Shown: piece by piece, positions 36,024 to 46,878 of the stretch
Layout of the letters: each line of letters starts with the position of its first letter
Numbering within the stretch: the stretch's first letter is position 1
Assembly: GCA_963989245.1 (NCBI GenBank)
Contig: OZ022346.1
Coordinates: forward strand, 49,832,627 to 49,896,626
Source: Nansenia antarctica
Lineage: Eukaryota; Chordata; Actinopteri; Argentiniformes; Microstomatidae
Direction: 5' to 3'
DNA: 64,000 nucleotides
Translations under genes and position numbers: made by a program
The notes under the pieces: model-generated
Databases searched by the model: none
What the model was told of the DNA's origin: nothing
Seen by the model: the letters and a program-made list of their open reading frames with translations, nothing else

Positions 36024-37538
36024 GTGACCCAGCCATGACACCACCCTCCAACCCCAACACCCTCCAGCCATCCATGACACCACCACCCTCCAACCAGCCA
36101 CAACACCACCACCACCCTCCACCCAGCCACAACACCACCAACCTCCACCCTAAAACACTAAACCCTCCACCCAGCCATGACACCACCACCCTCCACCCAG
36201 CCATGACACCACCCTCCACCCTAACACACTCAACCCTTCACCCAACGACCTAGCCATAACACAACCACCCTCCAACCCAAACACCCTCCACCCAGCCATG
36301 ACACCACCACCCTCCACCCAGCCATGACACCACCACCCTCCACCGAGGCACAACAACACCACCACCCTCCACCCTAACACACTCCACCCAGCCATAACAC
36401 CACCCTCCAACCCCACCACCCTCGACCCAGCCATGACACCATCACCCTCCAACCCCAACACCCTCCACCCAGCCACGACTCCACCAATCCTAAATAAAAT
36501 GATTTATTGCCTTCGCTAAAAGTATATTTATTTACAAGTGTTTACAAATATTAGACACCATCACCCTCCCCCCAGCCACGAAACCACAACCCTCCACCTA
36601 ACCACAACGCCACCACCCTCAATCCATCCATCCACCCAGCCATAACACCACCACCCTCCACCCAGCCACAACACCTCCACCCAGCCACAACAACACCACC
36701 ACCCTCCCCACAGCCACAAAACCACAACCCTCCACCTAACCACAACGCCACCACCCTCAATCCATCCATCCAGCCACAACACCACCAACCTCCACCCAGC
36801 CACAACACTACCACCCTCCACCCAGCCACAACATCACCATCCTCCACCCATTCACAACCACAACACCACCACCCTCAACACCACCACCCTCCAACCCCAC
36901 CACCCTCGACCCAGCCATGACACCACCACCCTCGAACCCCCAGCACCCTCCACCAAGCCATGACACCACCACCCTCCACCCAACCATGACAACACCACAC
37001 TCCACCCAGCAATGACACTACCACCCTCCACCCAGCCACGACACCACCAATCCTAAATAAAAGGCTTTATTGCCTTCGCGAAAAGTATATTTACAAGTGT
37101 TTACAAATATTAGACACCACCACCCTCCACCCAACCATGAAACCACCACCCTCCACCCAACCACAATGCCACCACCTTCCATCCACCCAGCCACAACACC
37201 ACCACCCTCCACCCAGCCACGAAACCACCACCCTCCACCCAACCACAATGCCACCACCTTCCACCCAGCCACGAAACCACAGCCTTCCAGCCACAACACC
37301 ACCACCCTCCCCTCAGCCACGAAACCACCATCCTCCCCTCAGCCACGAAACCACCATCCTCCCCTCAGCCACGAAACCACCATCCTCCCCTCAGCCACGA
37401 AACCACCACCACCCTCCATCCATCCACGAAACCACAACCCTCCACCCAACCACAATGCCACCACCTTCCATCCAACCACGACATCACCACCATCCACCCA
37501 ACCACAACATCACCACCCTCCACCCAACCACGACATCA
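36024..37538. repeat. 26-bp minisatellite array B with AT-rich spacers
   Basis: Same unit family and same AATAAA-containing spacer as array A, with a different number and order of units. Confidence 0.9.
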
Positions 37539-37550
37539 CCCTTTGGTCGT

Positions 37551-37670
37551 CTTTTACACGTTCATCATGAATGAACAATAACTAACCGGCTAACCCTTTA
37601 AACTGAAACAAAACCCCGGAATTGCTAAACGTCAAACAATAGTCCAAACTTAAATAACAAGATAGTAATA
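37551..37670. repeat. Dispersed repeat, copy 1 of a direct pair
   Basis: The sequence around CCGGCTAACCCTTTAAACTG and GGAATTGCTAAACGTCAAAC is repeated in the same orientation at 39619-39733, just before the retrovirus. Confidence 0.75.
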
Positions 37671-38111
37671 CGTCATTGTCGCACGCTCTCCAAACACACA
37701 GCCAACTCTGCCACAGGTGTCTGTGGTTTCCTCTCACTCATTCAATCATCTGTCACGCCCCCGTGCACTTCCTCAAACTAAACAACATTTATACAAATTA
37801 ATCAATGGGCAGAAAGAGTGATACTATAGGCATACATGACTTGCACTGGGCAAAATAATTACACCACCATGCATCACTATTGTAGTGTTTGGCAAACTGT
37901 TGCGTCGCTGAGTGAGCATTGGTAGATCCTACTACAGACTTTACACTCAAACAGGCTTTCTCTCTCTCGCTGATCTCCTTATCTCAGGTTCTGGATTCAC
38001 TACACTTGTCTTTATGAATGAGTTAACATTATTTATTTAGAATGATTGAGATCAAAACAATGTACATTGAATGAACAATACTGTTTAAATGCGTTTACGT
38101 AGCACTCATCT
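37671..38111. other. Non-coding, nothing recognised
   Basis: No exon or element boundary was identified. Confidence 0.4.
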
Positions 38112-38116
38112 GATAC

Positions 38117-38656
38117 TGTGACGGCTATGAGTAGCCTGGTTGTCTGTGTGTTTGTGTGTATGTCTCTTTAACAGCCATAGGAGATAAGTCCAGTCCAGAG
38201 GATCCCCCCCCCCCCCCTTGATAATTGCCAATCAACTCCAGCAGTGGTCAATCAACTCCAGCCAATCAACTCCAGCCGATCAACTCCAAACCAGCCAATC
38301 ATCAGAGGCCACATCATTTAAAAGACATTGACATGAAAGCAGCAGGAGCTGTGTGCCCACCATTCTTTTGTTGTACTACTTTGTTAGTTTGATACTTGTT
38401 AGTTTGATACTTGTTAGTTTGATACTTGTTAGTTTATACCTTGTGTTAGAAACCTGTTAGTAATTATTGTTTAAAGAACCATCACGGATGAGTTTATTGT
38501 TTATTTTTGTTTGAAGCATTTGTTGTAACTCCAGTTCTGTTTTTCTCAATACCAATAAGACTTTAATTTATCCTTGCTATAATAAAACTCCTTGTTACAT
38601 AACACCAGTAATACTTTGTTACTTCTTCTTCTCCCTAGCGAACGTAGAACGTAACA
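38117..38656 (+). mobile_element. Solo LTR with 5-bp target duplication GATAC
   Basis: It begins TGTGACGGC and ends GTAACA (TG...CA) and is flanked by GATAC at 38112-38116 and 38657-38661. A polyadenylation-type AATAAA occurs near 38580, giving plus orientation. Internal four-fold repeat of TTAGTTTGATACTTG at about 38390-38440. A 5-bp duplication fits a Ty3/Gypsy-type element; the internal region has been lost by LTR recombination. Confidence 0.8.
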
Positions 38657-38661
38657 GATAC

Positions 38662-39618
38662 ACTGCAATACTAATGTATGAACACGTGAGGGCGCTATCA
38701 TCACGGCCATATAGCAGAAACACTAGGCACGGCGCCATCTGGTGGTCAACTGTCGTCAGCACAACACAAAGCGAATTGGCGAATCCAGAACTTCATGAGA
38801 ATATTTCCTATTCAGTGGTTGAAACTATCACACATCTGGCACTCCGAATTGTTTCAGCAGCAGTATAAAAAACTGTTATATTTTCCAATGTTTTTATTTA
38901 TATGAAAGGCCTCCTATTATTGATGAATGTATCCAGCTGTGTAGCAGCACAGTAACATTCCACTCCATGGAATGGAAAAGCAGTGGGATCACCAGCGCCC
39001 TCATGTGGAGAACATCATAACCTGCAGCCTGCCACCTGGGTGCACTGATACTGTAGCTACAAGGAGGAAACTAGACTCTCAAACAGTCTGGATAGAATAA
39101 TGGGGTGACATACGTTTTATTGCATAAAAATAGCAGGAATACAATGACCATTTTAGAACAGGAAGAATGGTTGAACTGACTCAGGCTGTAGAGCAAATAT
39201 AATAATATCAGTTTTCACATGAATGTTTGGCAGAGACTTTTGGCTATGTTTTGTTGATAGCAAAACATGTCTAATATTGATAATCTGACTCCAATGTAAT
39301 TATCCTATGTGCTTAGTTTTTTCTCCTCATACAGGGTTAGGGTTACACTGGTCAGATCGCTGTCATACAAAATCTCTGCTAGTCTGAGCAGAACAAGGAT
39401 AGCGGGAGGATAGAAATTAATAATATTAGTGTTTCTGTGTGTCAAAGCGGGAAAAGCAAGGCTAGATGTATGCAAATAAATGATGTATCAATTTCTTCCC
39501 CGTGTATGATACTGAAGGTAAATTTATCAATGTTCAAACCTTTAAAAATGAAAGTGTTGAAAAAAAGTTCTGTGGAAAACGTCTGGCCACAGCACATAGT
39601 GAGAGGGCTGCCACACGG
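38662..39618. other. Non-coding, nothing recognised
   Basis: No convincing exon was seen on either strand. Confidence 0.4.
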
Positions 39619-39733
39619 TACACGTTTATCATGAATGAAAAATAACAAACCGGCTAACCCTTTAAACTGAAACAAAAACCCGGAATTGCTAAACGTCAAA
39701 CAACAGTCCAAACTTTAATAACAAGATAAAAAT
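39619..39733. repeat. Dispersed repeat, copy 2 of a direct pair
   Basis: Matches 37551-37670 with a few substitutions. The retrovirus is inserted about 85 bp to its right. Confidence 0.75.
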
Positions 39734-39819
39734 ACAATACAATTGACAGATTGGTTTGGTTCTCTCCTTCTCTGTGGTAACATTCTTTCGACCGACCATT
39801 GCCAAATACCACACACTAT

Positions 39820-40158
39820 TGTTGAGTATTTCTTCTTGATTATGAATCAAAGAACAGATATTGAGTTTAAGACAATTTAATCAGTTACAGGCAGATATAT
39901 ACATTACGTCTGTTCCCCGTGGACCTGGGCTGGAAAGAGAACGCTCTCTCTCTCTCTCCCCGTTTCGTTCCAGAGGGGAGGGGCCAGCGTGTATGTGTGT
40001 CTTTGCCCAACCCCCAGAGGTCCCTGTTGGTCATCTGGTTGCCATAGAACCCTCATTGTTAGAGGGCATCATGTCCTTGCATGCCCTGGTATGTGTGTGT
40101 GTTTAAAATATACTACATATTCATACATAGATCATACATACTACAGAAATATACGACA
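39820..40158 (-). repeat. 3' LTR of the provirus
   Basis: 339 bp, the same length as the other LTR, and it yields the same translated frame as 46222-46467. Confidence 0.93.
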
Positions 40159-40171
40159 CATCCCCCCTCGG
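40159..40171 (-). promoter_or_regulatory. Polypurine tract of the provirus
   Basis: On the minus strand CCGAGGGGGGATG lies immediately upstream of the 3' LTR, the expected place for the plus-strand DNA primer. Confidence 0.75.
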
Positions 40172-40786
40172 ACCACCCAGAGGGTGTTCCGAAACTAAAC
40201 TACCATAAAACAAAAACAAAAACACAAAACCCCACAAAACATCCCAAAAAAAAATTAAAAAAAAAATAAACAACAACAGACAGAAAAACTACACCAACAC
40301 ACAACACAAGAAGCACAATAACACAGACCAACCCAGGACCAGTATTAGGAACCAAAGATATCATAAACAAAAAATAGAAAACAACCAATAATAAAAAGAA
40401 TTTTGAAAATAACAATCACAATTAAACTAAACACAGTTCATCATGCACAAATCAATACAGAAACTTCCAACGACCGATGTTTTCTTTGTCCTTGAAGCGT
40501 CAGGGTCAGAGGTTACTAGCACTTGTACCCAGTTGGAGAACAGCCTTTACCGCTGTCTCAGATTGATAACACTTTCATAGTCAGGAGCTTCCATTTTCGT
40601 TGCGCTAGGAACAGAACCTCTCTCCTAGCTTTGTATAACCACCACATCACTTCTCAACTGACCTCAATCACACGATATAGAAACAAACAAACAATACACA
40701 AATAATGACATTCAGTTATCATAACACATAATTCTCCAACAGTAAGCATAGGACAAAGGGAATGCATTAATGCATAGATCTTCACC

Positions 40787-42682
40787 TCAGGTGAGGACTA
40801 GTCTTCTGAAAAGTTCATTAACGTGGACTGAGTGACTGATTTTCCAAAAACAGTCAATGAGGCCCTGCCTCCTAAGAAAGTCAAAAATCATGTCTGCTAT
40901 AATAGGTGCTCCTATCTTAGCAAAATAAGTTTCCCATGCCCCTAAGACCGTTTCCAGCCATGCTATCATCTGCTGTCCATTCCCGTCGTTCCCTTTGATC
41001 TGCTGCTTCACTACCCTATTCATAGTCTTTAATCTTTTCCTAACTGGTCGTCGTCCGTCAGTGTCATTGAGGTTCAGGCAGCCGCCTGGTCCCCTCCCAC
41101 GCTGATCAAGGTCTGGGGAGTCGCCCTCAGCATCATCTGAAGCATGATGCAGGCACTCGCCAGCATCCCCAGTAGCACAGGTGTCCAGGCTTTGGACACT
41201 CCCAGGCTGGACCTCCAGACTGTCAACACTCTCTGCTTCGTTGGTTTCTGGTTCATTGGCATCTGGACAGCTTTCCACTGTCCCCTCGGTTTCAGGCACT
41301 GCCGGTAATGTCACTGGCTGTAACACTGGCATTGCCACTGGCTCAGGCAACACCACAGCATCTCGTCGTAGCTCCTCCTTCTCAGGTTCTCTGGGGACCT
41401 CGGCACCTGTTGGCACAACATCCTGCCTACTCTGTACATCCACCCCCCTGTCCACCACCCGTGGCCCTATTGGGGTAGGGATATGCCCAGACACCACTGG
41501 TGTACCCACTCTGATGTTGTTTCTCCAACAGACCCCACATTGACCTAAAGCATGGTCAATCTGTTCCATCAAATATGGACTCCAAAACCCATATTCCTTG
41601 GTGATCTTGCGTCTTACCTCCCCCCTAGCCACATGTGCTAATCCATGAGCTTCCCGTATTAACATGCCTATTAAATCTGAGGGTGCTACAACCAACCCCT
41701 CATGATTCCTCCATAGACCTGTGTCATCCTGACTTGCCCCCCTTGCTAGCCAAACGTTCTTGTCTAACATAGTTGCTCTACTCTGTAACATCAATAAATC
41801 CTCAAGTGTGACCATGCCCTGTAATTGCTTTTCATGTGTGACCAGAAGACCTTTACCTGCCTTGTCTGCTCCTGTAATGGCTTTGGCTGCATCTTCTGCA
41901 GCCCTGTTACCTTGTGTGACATGTGATGAGTCAGACCTGTGTGTGGCACACTTCACTATGGCTAATTCCTTTGGCTTCATCATGGCTTGTAACAGCTTCA
42001 TGATCTGTGCGTGATGCTGTATAGGCGTACCATCAGTTCTCTTAAAACCCCGCCCCCTCCATACAGCTCCATTAAAATGACAAACATTATGTGCATAGGC
42101 AGAGTCGGTGTACACTGTCACTCTCCGTCCGGTTCCCAAGTTGCATGCTTCTGTGAGGGCAATCAACTCAGCCAACTGAGCTGAGCAAGGCTGAGGAACT
42201 GCCTCAGCCTGTTCTACAATAAACTTTGAATTCTGTGCTTTAACTAAGGAATACCCAGCGCACAAAGTTTCTCCTACCCCGTAACAAGACCCATCAACCC
42301 AATATTCTATATCAGCTCCCTTTAAAGGCAAAGCTTGTAGGTCTGTTCTATGCTTAATCACTCTGGCCGTCGATGGAATCTGAACACCGGATGGCACCGT
42401 CACCTGACAGCCGTCAGGTGTGCATTTTACTGTACAGTTCAATTGGCATAGAGCATCTCTCCCTAGCAGCCCTGTTGGCGTGTGTTCTGACACAAGTGTT
42501 GACAGAGTTGCTCTCTGTCCCTTGTACTCTAAGTCTACAAGCTCAGTTGTAGGAATCAGCTGTTTAATTCCCTCAAATCCGATTGTCTTCACATATTCTC
42601 TAGACATAGGGAGGTGCGTGGCGCCTTCAGGCTTCTTTGTCACCACCAGCTGGCACCTCCCACTCGGATCTTCCGGGCACCC
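40787..42682 (-). CDS. pol: Provirus pol-derived frame: protease remnant, RNase H, integrase zinc finger and unknown tail
   Basis: The frame continues in the gag frame after its TAG stop, consistent with stop-codon readthrough. Order: a protease-like segment ending LLGRDALCQL in which the expected catalytic D-T/S-G is replaced (PEGATHLP); then directly RNase H (WVDGSCY, AELIALTEA, VYTDSAYA supplying D, E, D); then an integrase HHCC finger (HGLAH ... CGVC). A roughly 220-residue Pro/Glu-rich tail of unknown origin follows, ending in a hydrophobic/aromatic stretch (AWLETVLGAWETYF) that might be env-derived. The whole reverse transcriptase and the integrase DDE core are absent, yet the frame is open for more than 610 codons. 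Confidence 0.85.
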   Translation of the reverse strand, partial: GCPEDPSGRCQLVVTKKPEGATHLPMSREYVKTIGFEGIKQLIPTTELVDLEYKGQRATLSTLVSEHTPTGLLGRDALCQLNCTVKCTPDGCQVTVPSGVQIPSTARVIKHRTDLQALPLKGADIEYWVDGSCYGVGETLCAGYSLVKAQNSKFIVEQAEAVPQPCSAQLAELIALTEACNLGTGRRVTVYTDSAYAHNVCHFNGAVWRGRGFKRTDGTPIQHHAQIMKLLQAMMKPKELAIVKCATHRSDSSHVTQGNRAAEDAAKAITGADKAGKGLLVTHEKQLQGMVTLEDLLMLQSRATMLDKNVWLARGASQDDTGLWRNHEGLVVAPSDLIGMLIREAHGLAHVARGEVRRKITKEYGFWSPYLMEQIDHALGQCGVCWRNNIRVGTPVVSGHIPTPIGPRVVDRGVDVQSRQDVVPTGAEVPREPEKEELRRDAVVLPEPVAMPVLQPVTLPAVPETEGTVESCPDANEPETNEAESVDSLEVQPGSVQSLDTCATGDAGECLHHASDDAEGDSPDLDQRGRGPGGCLNLNDTDGRRPVRKRLKTMNRVVKQQIKGNDGNGQQMIAWLETVLGAWETYFAKIGAPIIADMIFDFLRRQGLIDCFWKISHSVHVNELFRRLVLT

Positions 42683-44530
42683 CTATAGGCCAGCTGCTGG
42701 GCCTCCGTAAGGGTTCATCACTCCTGGAGCAGGTGTAGTAGGAGGCCAATATCCTCCTCCTTGGCTCCCCCCTGCGCCCCCCTGGGGCCTGTTGCAGCAG
42801 GTACAGGCTAGATGTCCATTCTGGTCGCATTGGTAACACGGTTCTAGCATCTTCTTCCCTGCTGCTGTCCATCCCCCTGGTGGTGGTCCTTGGCCAGGCT
42901 GGTTGTACATCTGGTATGGAACCGCTTGCACCCCTGGTGGCCCTTGTGGGTATGGATACCCCCCTTGTGGCCCCTGTGGGTAGGACTGGTAAGTAGCAGG
43001 ATACCCCCCTTGTGGCCCCTGTGAGTAGGACTGGTAAGTAGCAGTCTGCACTCCAGGTGGCTGTTGCTGTGGGGCTAAAGCCTGCACTCCCTCTATGTTC
43101 CTCTCGCTTTCAGTCAATTGCACATGAGTCAATATTCTGAGTGATTCTTCGTCTTCTGCCTTCTGTATCTGAATATTCTTTCGATATAACTCAACTTGAT
43201 GAGCTACGTGGTCTATATAAACAGCTTTGTTCATGTGTCGTAGCCCCACCACTTCTGCTAGCTTATCCTTAACTGGGGTAGGAAGCCCTTCTTGTATTTT
43301 TTCCCTGATTATGGATTTTTCTAAGGGGTTATCTTCAGCGTCCTTCCCTGTCACACTTCTCCATTGAGAGTGCACACGGGCCACAAAACCCCGGGGATTC
43401 TCATCTCCCCCCAGTGGCTTCACAATGATATTGTCTGGGTGAATGTGAGTAGGGTAAGTCTCTCTGATTGCTTTCCACAGTTTGCCTCTGTTTGCTGCGA
43501 AGAGCTCTGGATCATAAACTGATGTATTGATATATCTATGAAGTCCTGCCTTCATCAATATTTCCTGCATTGTATCCAATCCTGCAATAAAAGCTAAGAG
43601 TCTTTTCAGGTCTCCCATTGCGGCCTGCGTTCCTGTCAGTATCACGTCGACCTCTCGCGTCCACGAATGTCCTCCCTCCTCCAGAACTGGGAGTTTCTCG
43701 ATCACTTCAGACAGATCTGTATGATGCCACGGATGATATTCCATCTTGTTACCCCGAATCAGCACTGGACAGTTCTTTAATGTATTTGATGACATTTGAT
43801 GACAATCTTCCTCTTCCTCTCTTTCTCGTTGCTCCTTCAGCCATCTGTGGTGTCTTCCTTCCTCTCTTTCCGCTCTCTCTTGGCGTCTTCTCCCACCTTT
43901 CTTTTCGGCTGTGACTATCATCTTCCTGACCCGAGCGTTGTAGCCTTCATCAGCATTGTCGTCATCACTTGAGTCTTCACTGCCATCTTCGCTGTCATCT
44001 TCCTCGTCACTCCTGTCGTCCCCTTTTCCCCTTGGCTCCTTCTTCTTCTTCTTCTGGGAATGGTCCTTCATTGCCTTAGCATATGGAGGGGGACTGGAGA
44101 CTGGACACATGTTTGTGAATGGAATGTTCAATTTCTGTTCCAGTGTTCTGGCCAATTCATTTTTCTTTTCTGGATTCATGTGAGCTGTTTTCTCATTCCA
44201 AGCTGATGCTACTTTCTGCCCCTCTACCTTAAAGAGGTCTAAGATGTCTAATTCTAACTTGCGTTTCTCTGACCTATCTTTCCCTTTCTGATTTGCCTTG
44301 TGTACATTGATAAGTATCTCCAATGTTGCAATTAATTGTAAATTAAGGCTGCCCTCTTTCGGCCACGGCTGTTCAATGTATGCCCAACGGCTATTCCATT
44401 TCGTTGACATTTTGCTAATTTCCCTAACAAGAGGATTCATTTTTTCCACTATAGCCATAGGGGATAAAGTTGCCAATATTCCACTATCCTCACTAATATC
44501 TTTTAACACCTTCGTTGAATTTGCTCCCAT
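42683..44530 (-). CDS. gag: Provirus gag, intact 615-codon frame
   Basis: The structural polyprotein of a simple retrovirus. It starts MGANSTK, a myristoylation signal. It carries a PPPY late domain at residues 147-150, a long acidic/lysine-rich region around 155-240, a capsid-like middle, and Gln-Gly-Pro-Tyr repeats (YPQGPQGGYP). Near the end is a single nucleocapsid zinc knuckle of C-x2-C-x4-H-x4-C type (CYQCDQNGHLACTC). It ends at TAG (42683-42685) followed by GGGTGC, in frame with the downstream reading frame. No stop or frameshift interrupts it. Confidence 0.9.
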   Translation of the reverse strand: MGANSTKVLKDISEDSGILATLSPMAIVEKMNPLVREISKMSTKWNSRWAYIEQPWPKEGSLNLQLIATLEILINVHKANQKGKDRSEKRKLELDILDLFKVEGQKVASAWNEKTAHMNPEKKNELARTLEQKLNIPFTNMCPVSSPPPYAKAMKDHSQKKKKKEPRGKGDDRSDEEDDSEDGSEDSSDDDNADEGYNARVRKMIVTAEKKGGRRRQERAEREEGRHHRWLKEQREREEEEDCHQMSSNTLKNCPVLIRGNKMEYHPWHHTDLSEVIEKLPVLEEGGHSWTREVDVILTGTQAAMGDLKRLLAFIAGLDTMQEILMKAGLHRYINTSVYDPELFAANRGKLWKAIRETYPTHIHPDNIIVKPLGGDENPRGFVARVHSQWRSVTGKDAEDNPLEKSIIREKIQEGLPTPVKDKLAEVVGLRHMNKAVYIDHVAHQVELYRKNIQIQKAEDEESLRILTHVQLTESERNIEGVQALAPQQQPPGVQTATYQSYSQGPQGGYPATYQSYPQGPQGGYPYPQGPPGVQAVPYQMYNQPGQGPPPGGWTAAGKKMLEPCYQCDQNGHLACTCCNRPQGGAGGSQGGGYWPPTTPAPGVMNPYGGPAAGL

Positions 44531-46180
44531 TTTAAGCTGATTGATTTATACTGCTCAATATGCTGAAAATATTCTATAAGGTGTACTTTTCTCACAACCC
44601 ACCTTCCTATTGCCTTGTTTGCTAAACAAATGCTAGTCCAATATAACTGTATTAACCGTCCCCACAAAACCCTGCAACTCAGAATAACAGATTTGCCTCT
44701 TGTGTATGTCAGTGCAGTATTAACTTAAATCTAATCTCTGTGTAAGTACTTTATACTTAAATGTGTTTCCTAATTGTTTATGAATATGTGTCACTTAATT
44801 ACTCATTCAATACTTATTACAGTTCTGGTCAACACAATTATTAAATCACAAAGGTTGGTCAACACCTAAGTATTCACTGATTTACAAAAACCCTTTTACT
44901 GCTTAATTATCAATACAAACTATTCTGCTATTCCTAATCAAAAGCTGTGGACATGACCTAACTAAAATAAAAGATGTAAATTACAAATATGAATTACAAC
45001 CTGTAAAGAAATCGACTTGTTATTTGAAAGGAATGAATGATTAATTATTAATTACAATCTGTAAAGAAATCGACTTGAATGAATGATTAGTTAGAATTAT
45101 TCATTGACACTTCATTGATGTAAACCTGTGAAGTCAATTAGCTATTATCAACATATCATTAGATTGTCACAAAACAATTGATCAAAGTTTTGTGAAAACA
45201 GAAAAATAAAATGATCTGAATAATTAATTCAATCAATTTGTAATTAATTAAATTAATTAAAGTAATATATAACGATCATTTACAAACATCATCAATGAAG
45301 GAGGGTTGTATTTCATCAATTTACAGAGAGCCAATGTTTTAAAAATGTCTTGTCGTGTTTTGGCCAGCAGATGGAGCTGTGCTCCGGCTAACGCGCATCG
45401 ATTGCGCATGCGCCAGCTCTTCCATGTAAAATGGAGTAGGGGAAGGAGGGGCTAGTCTTTGTCCTTCTCCTATGAGGGGAAACCCGCCGTGGACTCCCAG
45501 ATCAATCTTTACAACATAACATTGCTTTTCCACAATAATGCCATCTTCCACGACACAACAACTTCACGATTATCTTTCAATCCAGTTAAACTATTATTTA
45601 TCTCATTCAAATATTCTACAATGTATTCACGTTTCCACAGTCTCTTCACAGAGATGTCTAAAGGCCCTGTGTGTCCGCGTGTCTGCGCGCGTGCCCGAGC
45701 GTGCGTGTTCTTGCTCCGTTTAATGGCGTCCTTTCACACAGACAAAGAGTATGTTTTTCACTGCTACAATACAAAATAGACTACACAGTCCATTTACACT
45801 AACACAATTCTACACACACACTCACGATATTCCGTAATACCGTCCAAACAATATCTATTAGTTACTCAACTAATATCTTAACACAATATTACACCAAAAA
45901 ACGAATTACCAAATTCGGCCCTTATCACCAACCCAGGCTTAAAGACTATGAAAGATGTGTTTCCTTTTCCAACAAGTTACTTTACTTTAAACCTTAAAGT
46001 TGAAGGTTGTTTTAGTCTCAAAGAAAATGCTTGAAAACACAGCTGTTGTACACGCGCCCCTCGCAGTTTAAACAGAAAATAGCGCTATTTTCGTTCTTAC
46101 CGTCTTCAGAGCTGTGGCTTCAGCTTAAGTTTTCAAACGTAGATTTCCCTTTTTTAGACTCCGTTGCTAGGCTCGCCATG
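44531..46180 (-). other. Provirus leader between 5' LTR and gag
   Basis: 1.65 kb without a sizeable sense-strand open frame, AT-rich near gag. A 22-bp direct repeat (TACAATCTGTAAAGAAATCGAC-like) lies at about 44996-45076. It probably holds the primer site and packaging signals, which cannot be defined by eye. Confidence 0.6.
46161..46178 (-). promoter_or_regulatory. Candidate tRNA primer-binding site
   Basis: On the minus strand TGGCGAGCCTAGCAACGG lies two bases after the 5' LTR; TGG complements the CCA end of a tRNA. The tRNA was not identified. Confidence 0.6.
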
Positions 46181-46519
46181 TGTTGAGTATTTCTTCTTGA
46201 TTATGAATCAAAGAACAGATATTGAGTTTAAGACAATTTAATCAGTTACAGGCAGATATATACATTACGTCTGTTCCCCGTGGACCTGGGCTGGAAAGAG
46301 AACGCTCTCTCTCTCTCTCCCCGTTTCGTTCCAGAGGGGAGGGGCCAGCGTGTATGTGTGTCTTTGCCCAACCCCCAGAGGTCCCTGTTGGTCATCTGGT
46401 TGCCATAGAACCCTCATTGTTAGAGGGCATCATGTCCTTGCATGCCCTGGTATGTGTGTGTGTTTAAAATATACTACATATTCATACATAGATCATACAT
46501 ACTACAGAAATATACGACA
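46181..46519 (-). repeat. 5' LTR of the provirus
   Basis: 339 bp, TG...CA, identical in appearance to 39820-40158. Confidence 0.93.
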
Positions 46520-46878
46520 CTATCAATGCGCTTACATCTACTGAATTAAAATGTAAGACCTTACCAACACCGGCTTGTTTTCTGCAGAAGATCAAATCTG
46601 GATGATGTTTAGCCATTGTAGGCGAACGCAGGGCATGCGATAGTTGTGGCGAACTTTCAACTTTGACCCATACAACTCTATGAACATAAAATTCTTCTTT
46701 TCTTATATTCTCTTCTTCAGATCGCAAATTATAAATTATCTATCCTACATAGAAATGATCGTGCTATAAAAAAATAATTGTGAATTAACTAAGAAAATAT
46801 TAATTATCGTCGCTCAGAAAGGTCAGAACTAAACAAATGAACATTTCCCAAAAAATTGTATTAACAGATTCTGATGCC

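Larger units (their letters stand above)
35266..37545. repeat. Segmental duplication copy B
   Basis: Second copy of the lap3-plus-array segment; the array part is shorter than in copy A (two spacers, at about 36486 and 37047). Confidence 0.85.
39820..46519 (-). mobile_element. Endogenous retrovirus, internally deleted, LTRs apparently identical
   Basis: A 6.7-kb provirus on the minus strand. Two 339-bp LTRs (5' LTR 46181-46519, 3' LTR 39820-40158) begin TG and end CA and look identical by eye. They are flanked by a 4-bp target duplication CTAT (39816-39819 and 46520-46523). A candidate primer-binding site starts TGGCGAGCC at about 46178, and a polypurine tract CGAGGGGGGATG abuts the 3' LTR. 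Internal order: leader of 1.65 kb, gag, amber stop, then a shortened pol-derived frame. RT, the integrase core and most of env are missing. Confidence 0.93.

Noticed and set aside
41181..41543. Plus-strand frames opposite the provirus pol frame
   Set aside because: Antisense shadows; the minus-strand frames carry recognisable retroviral motifs.
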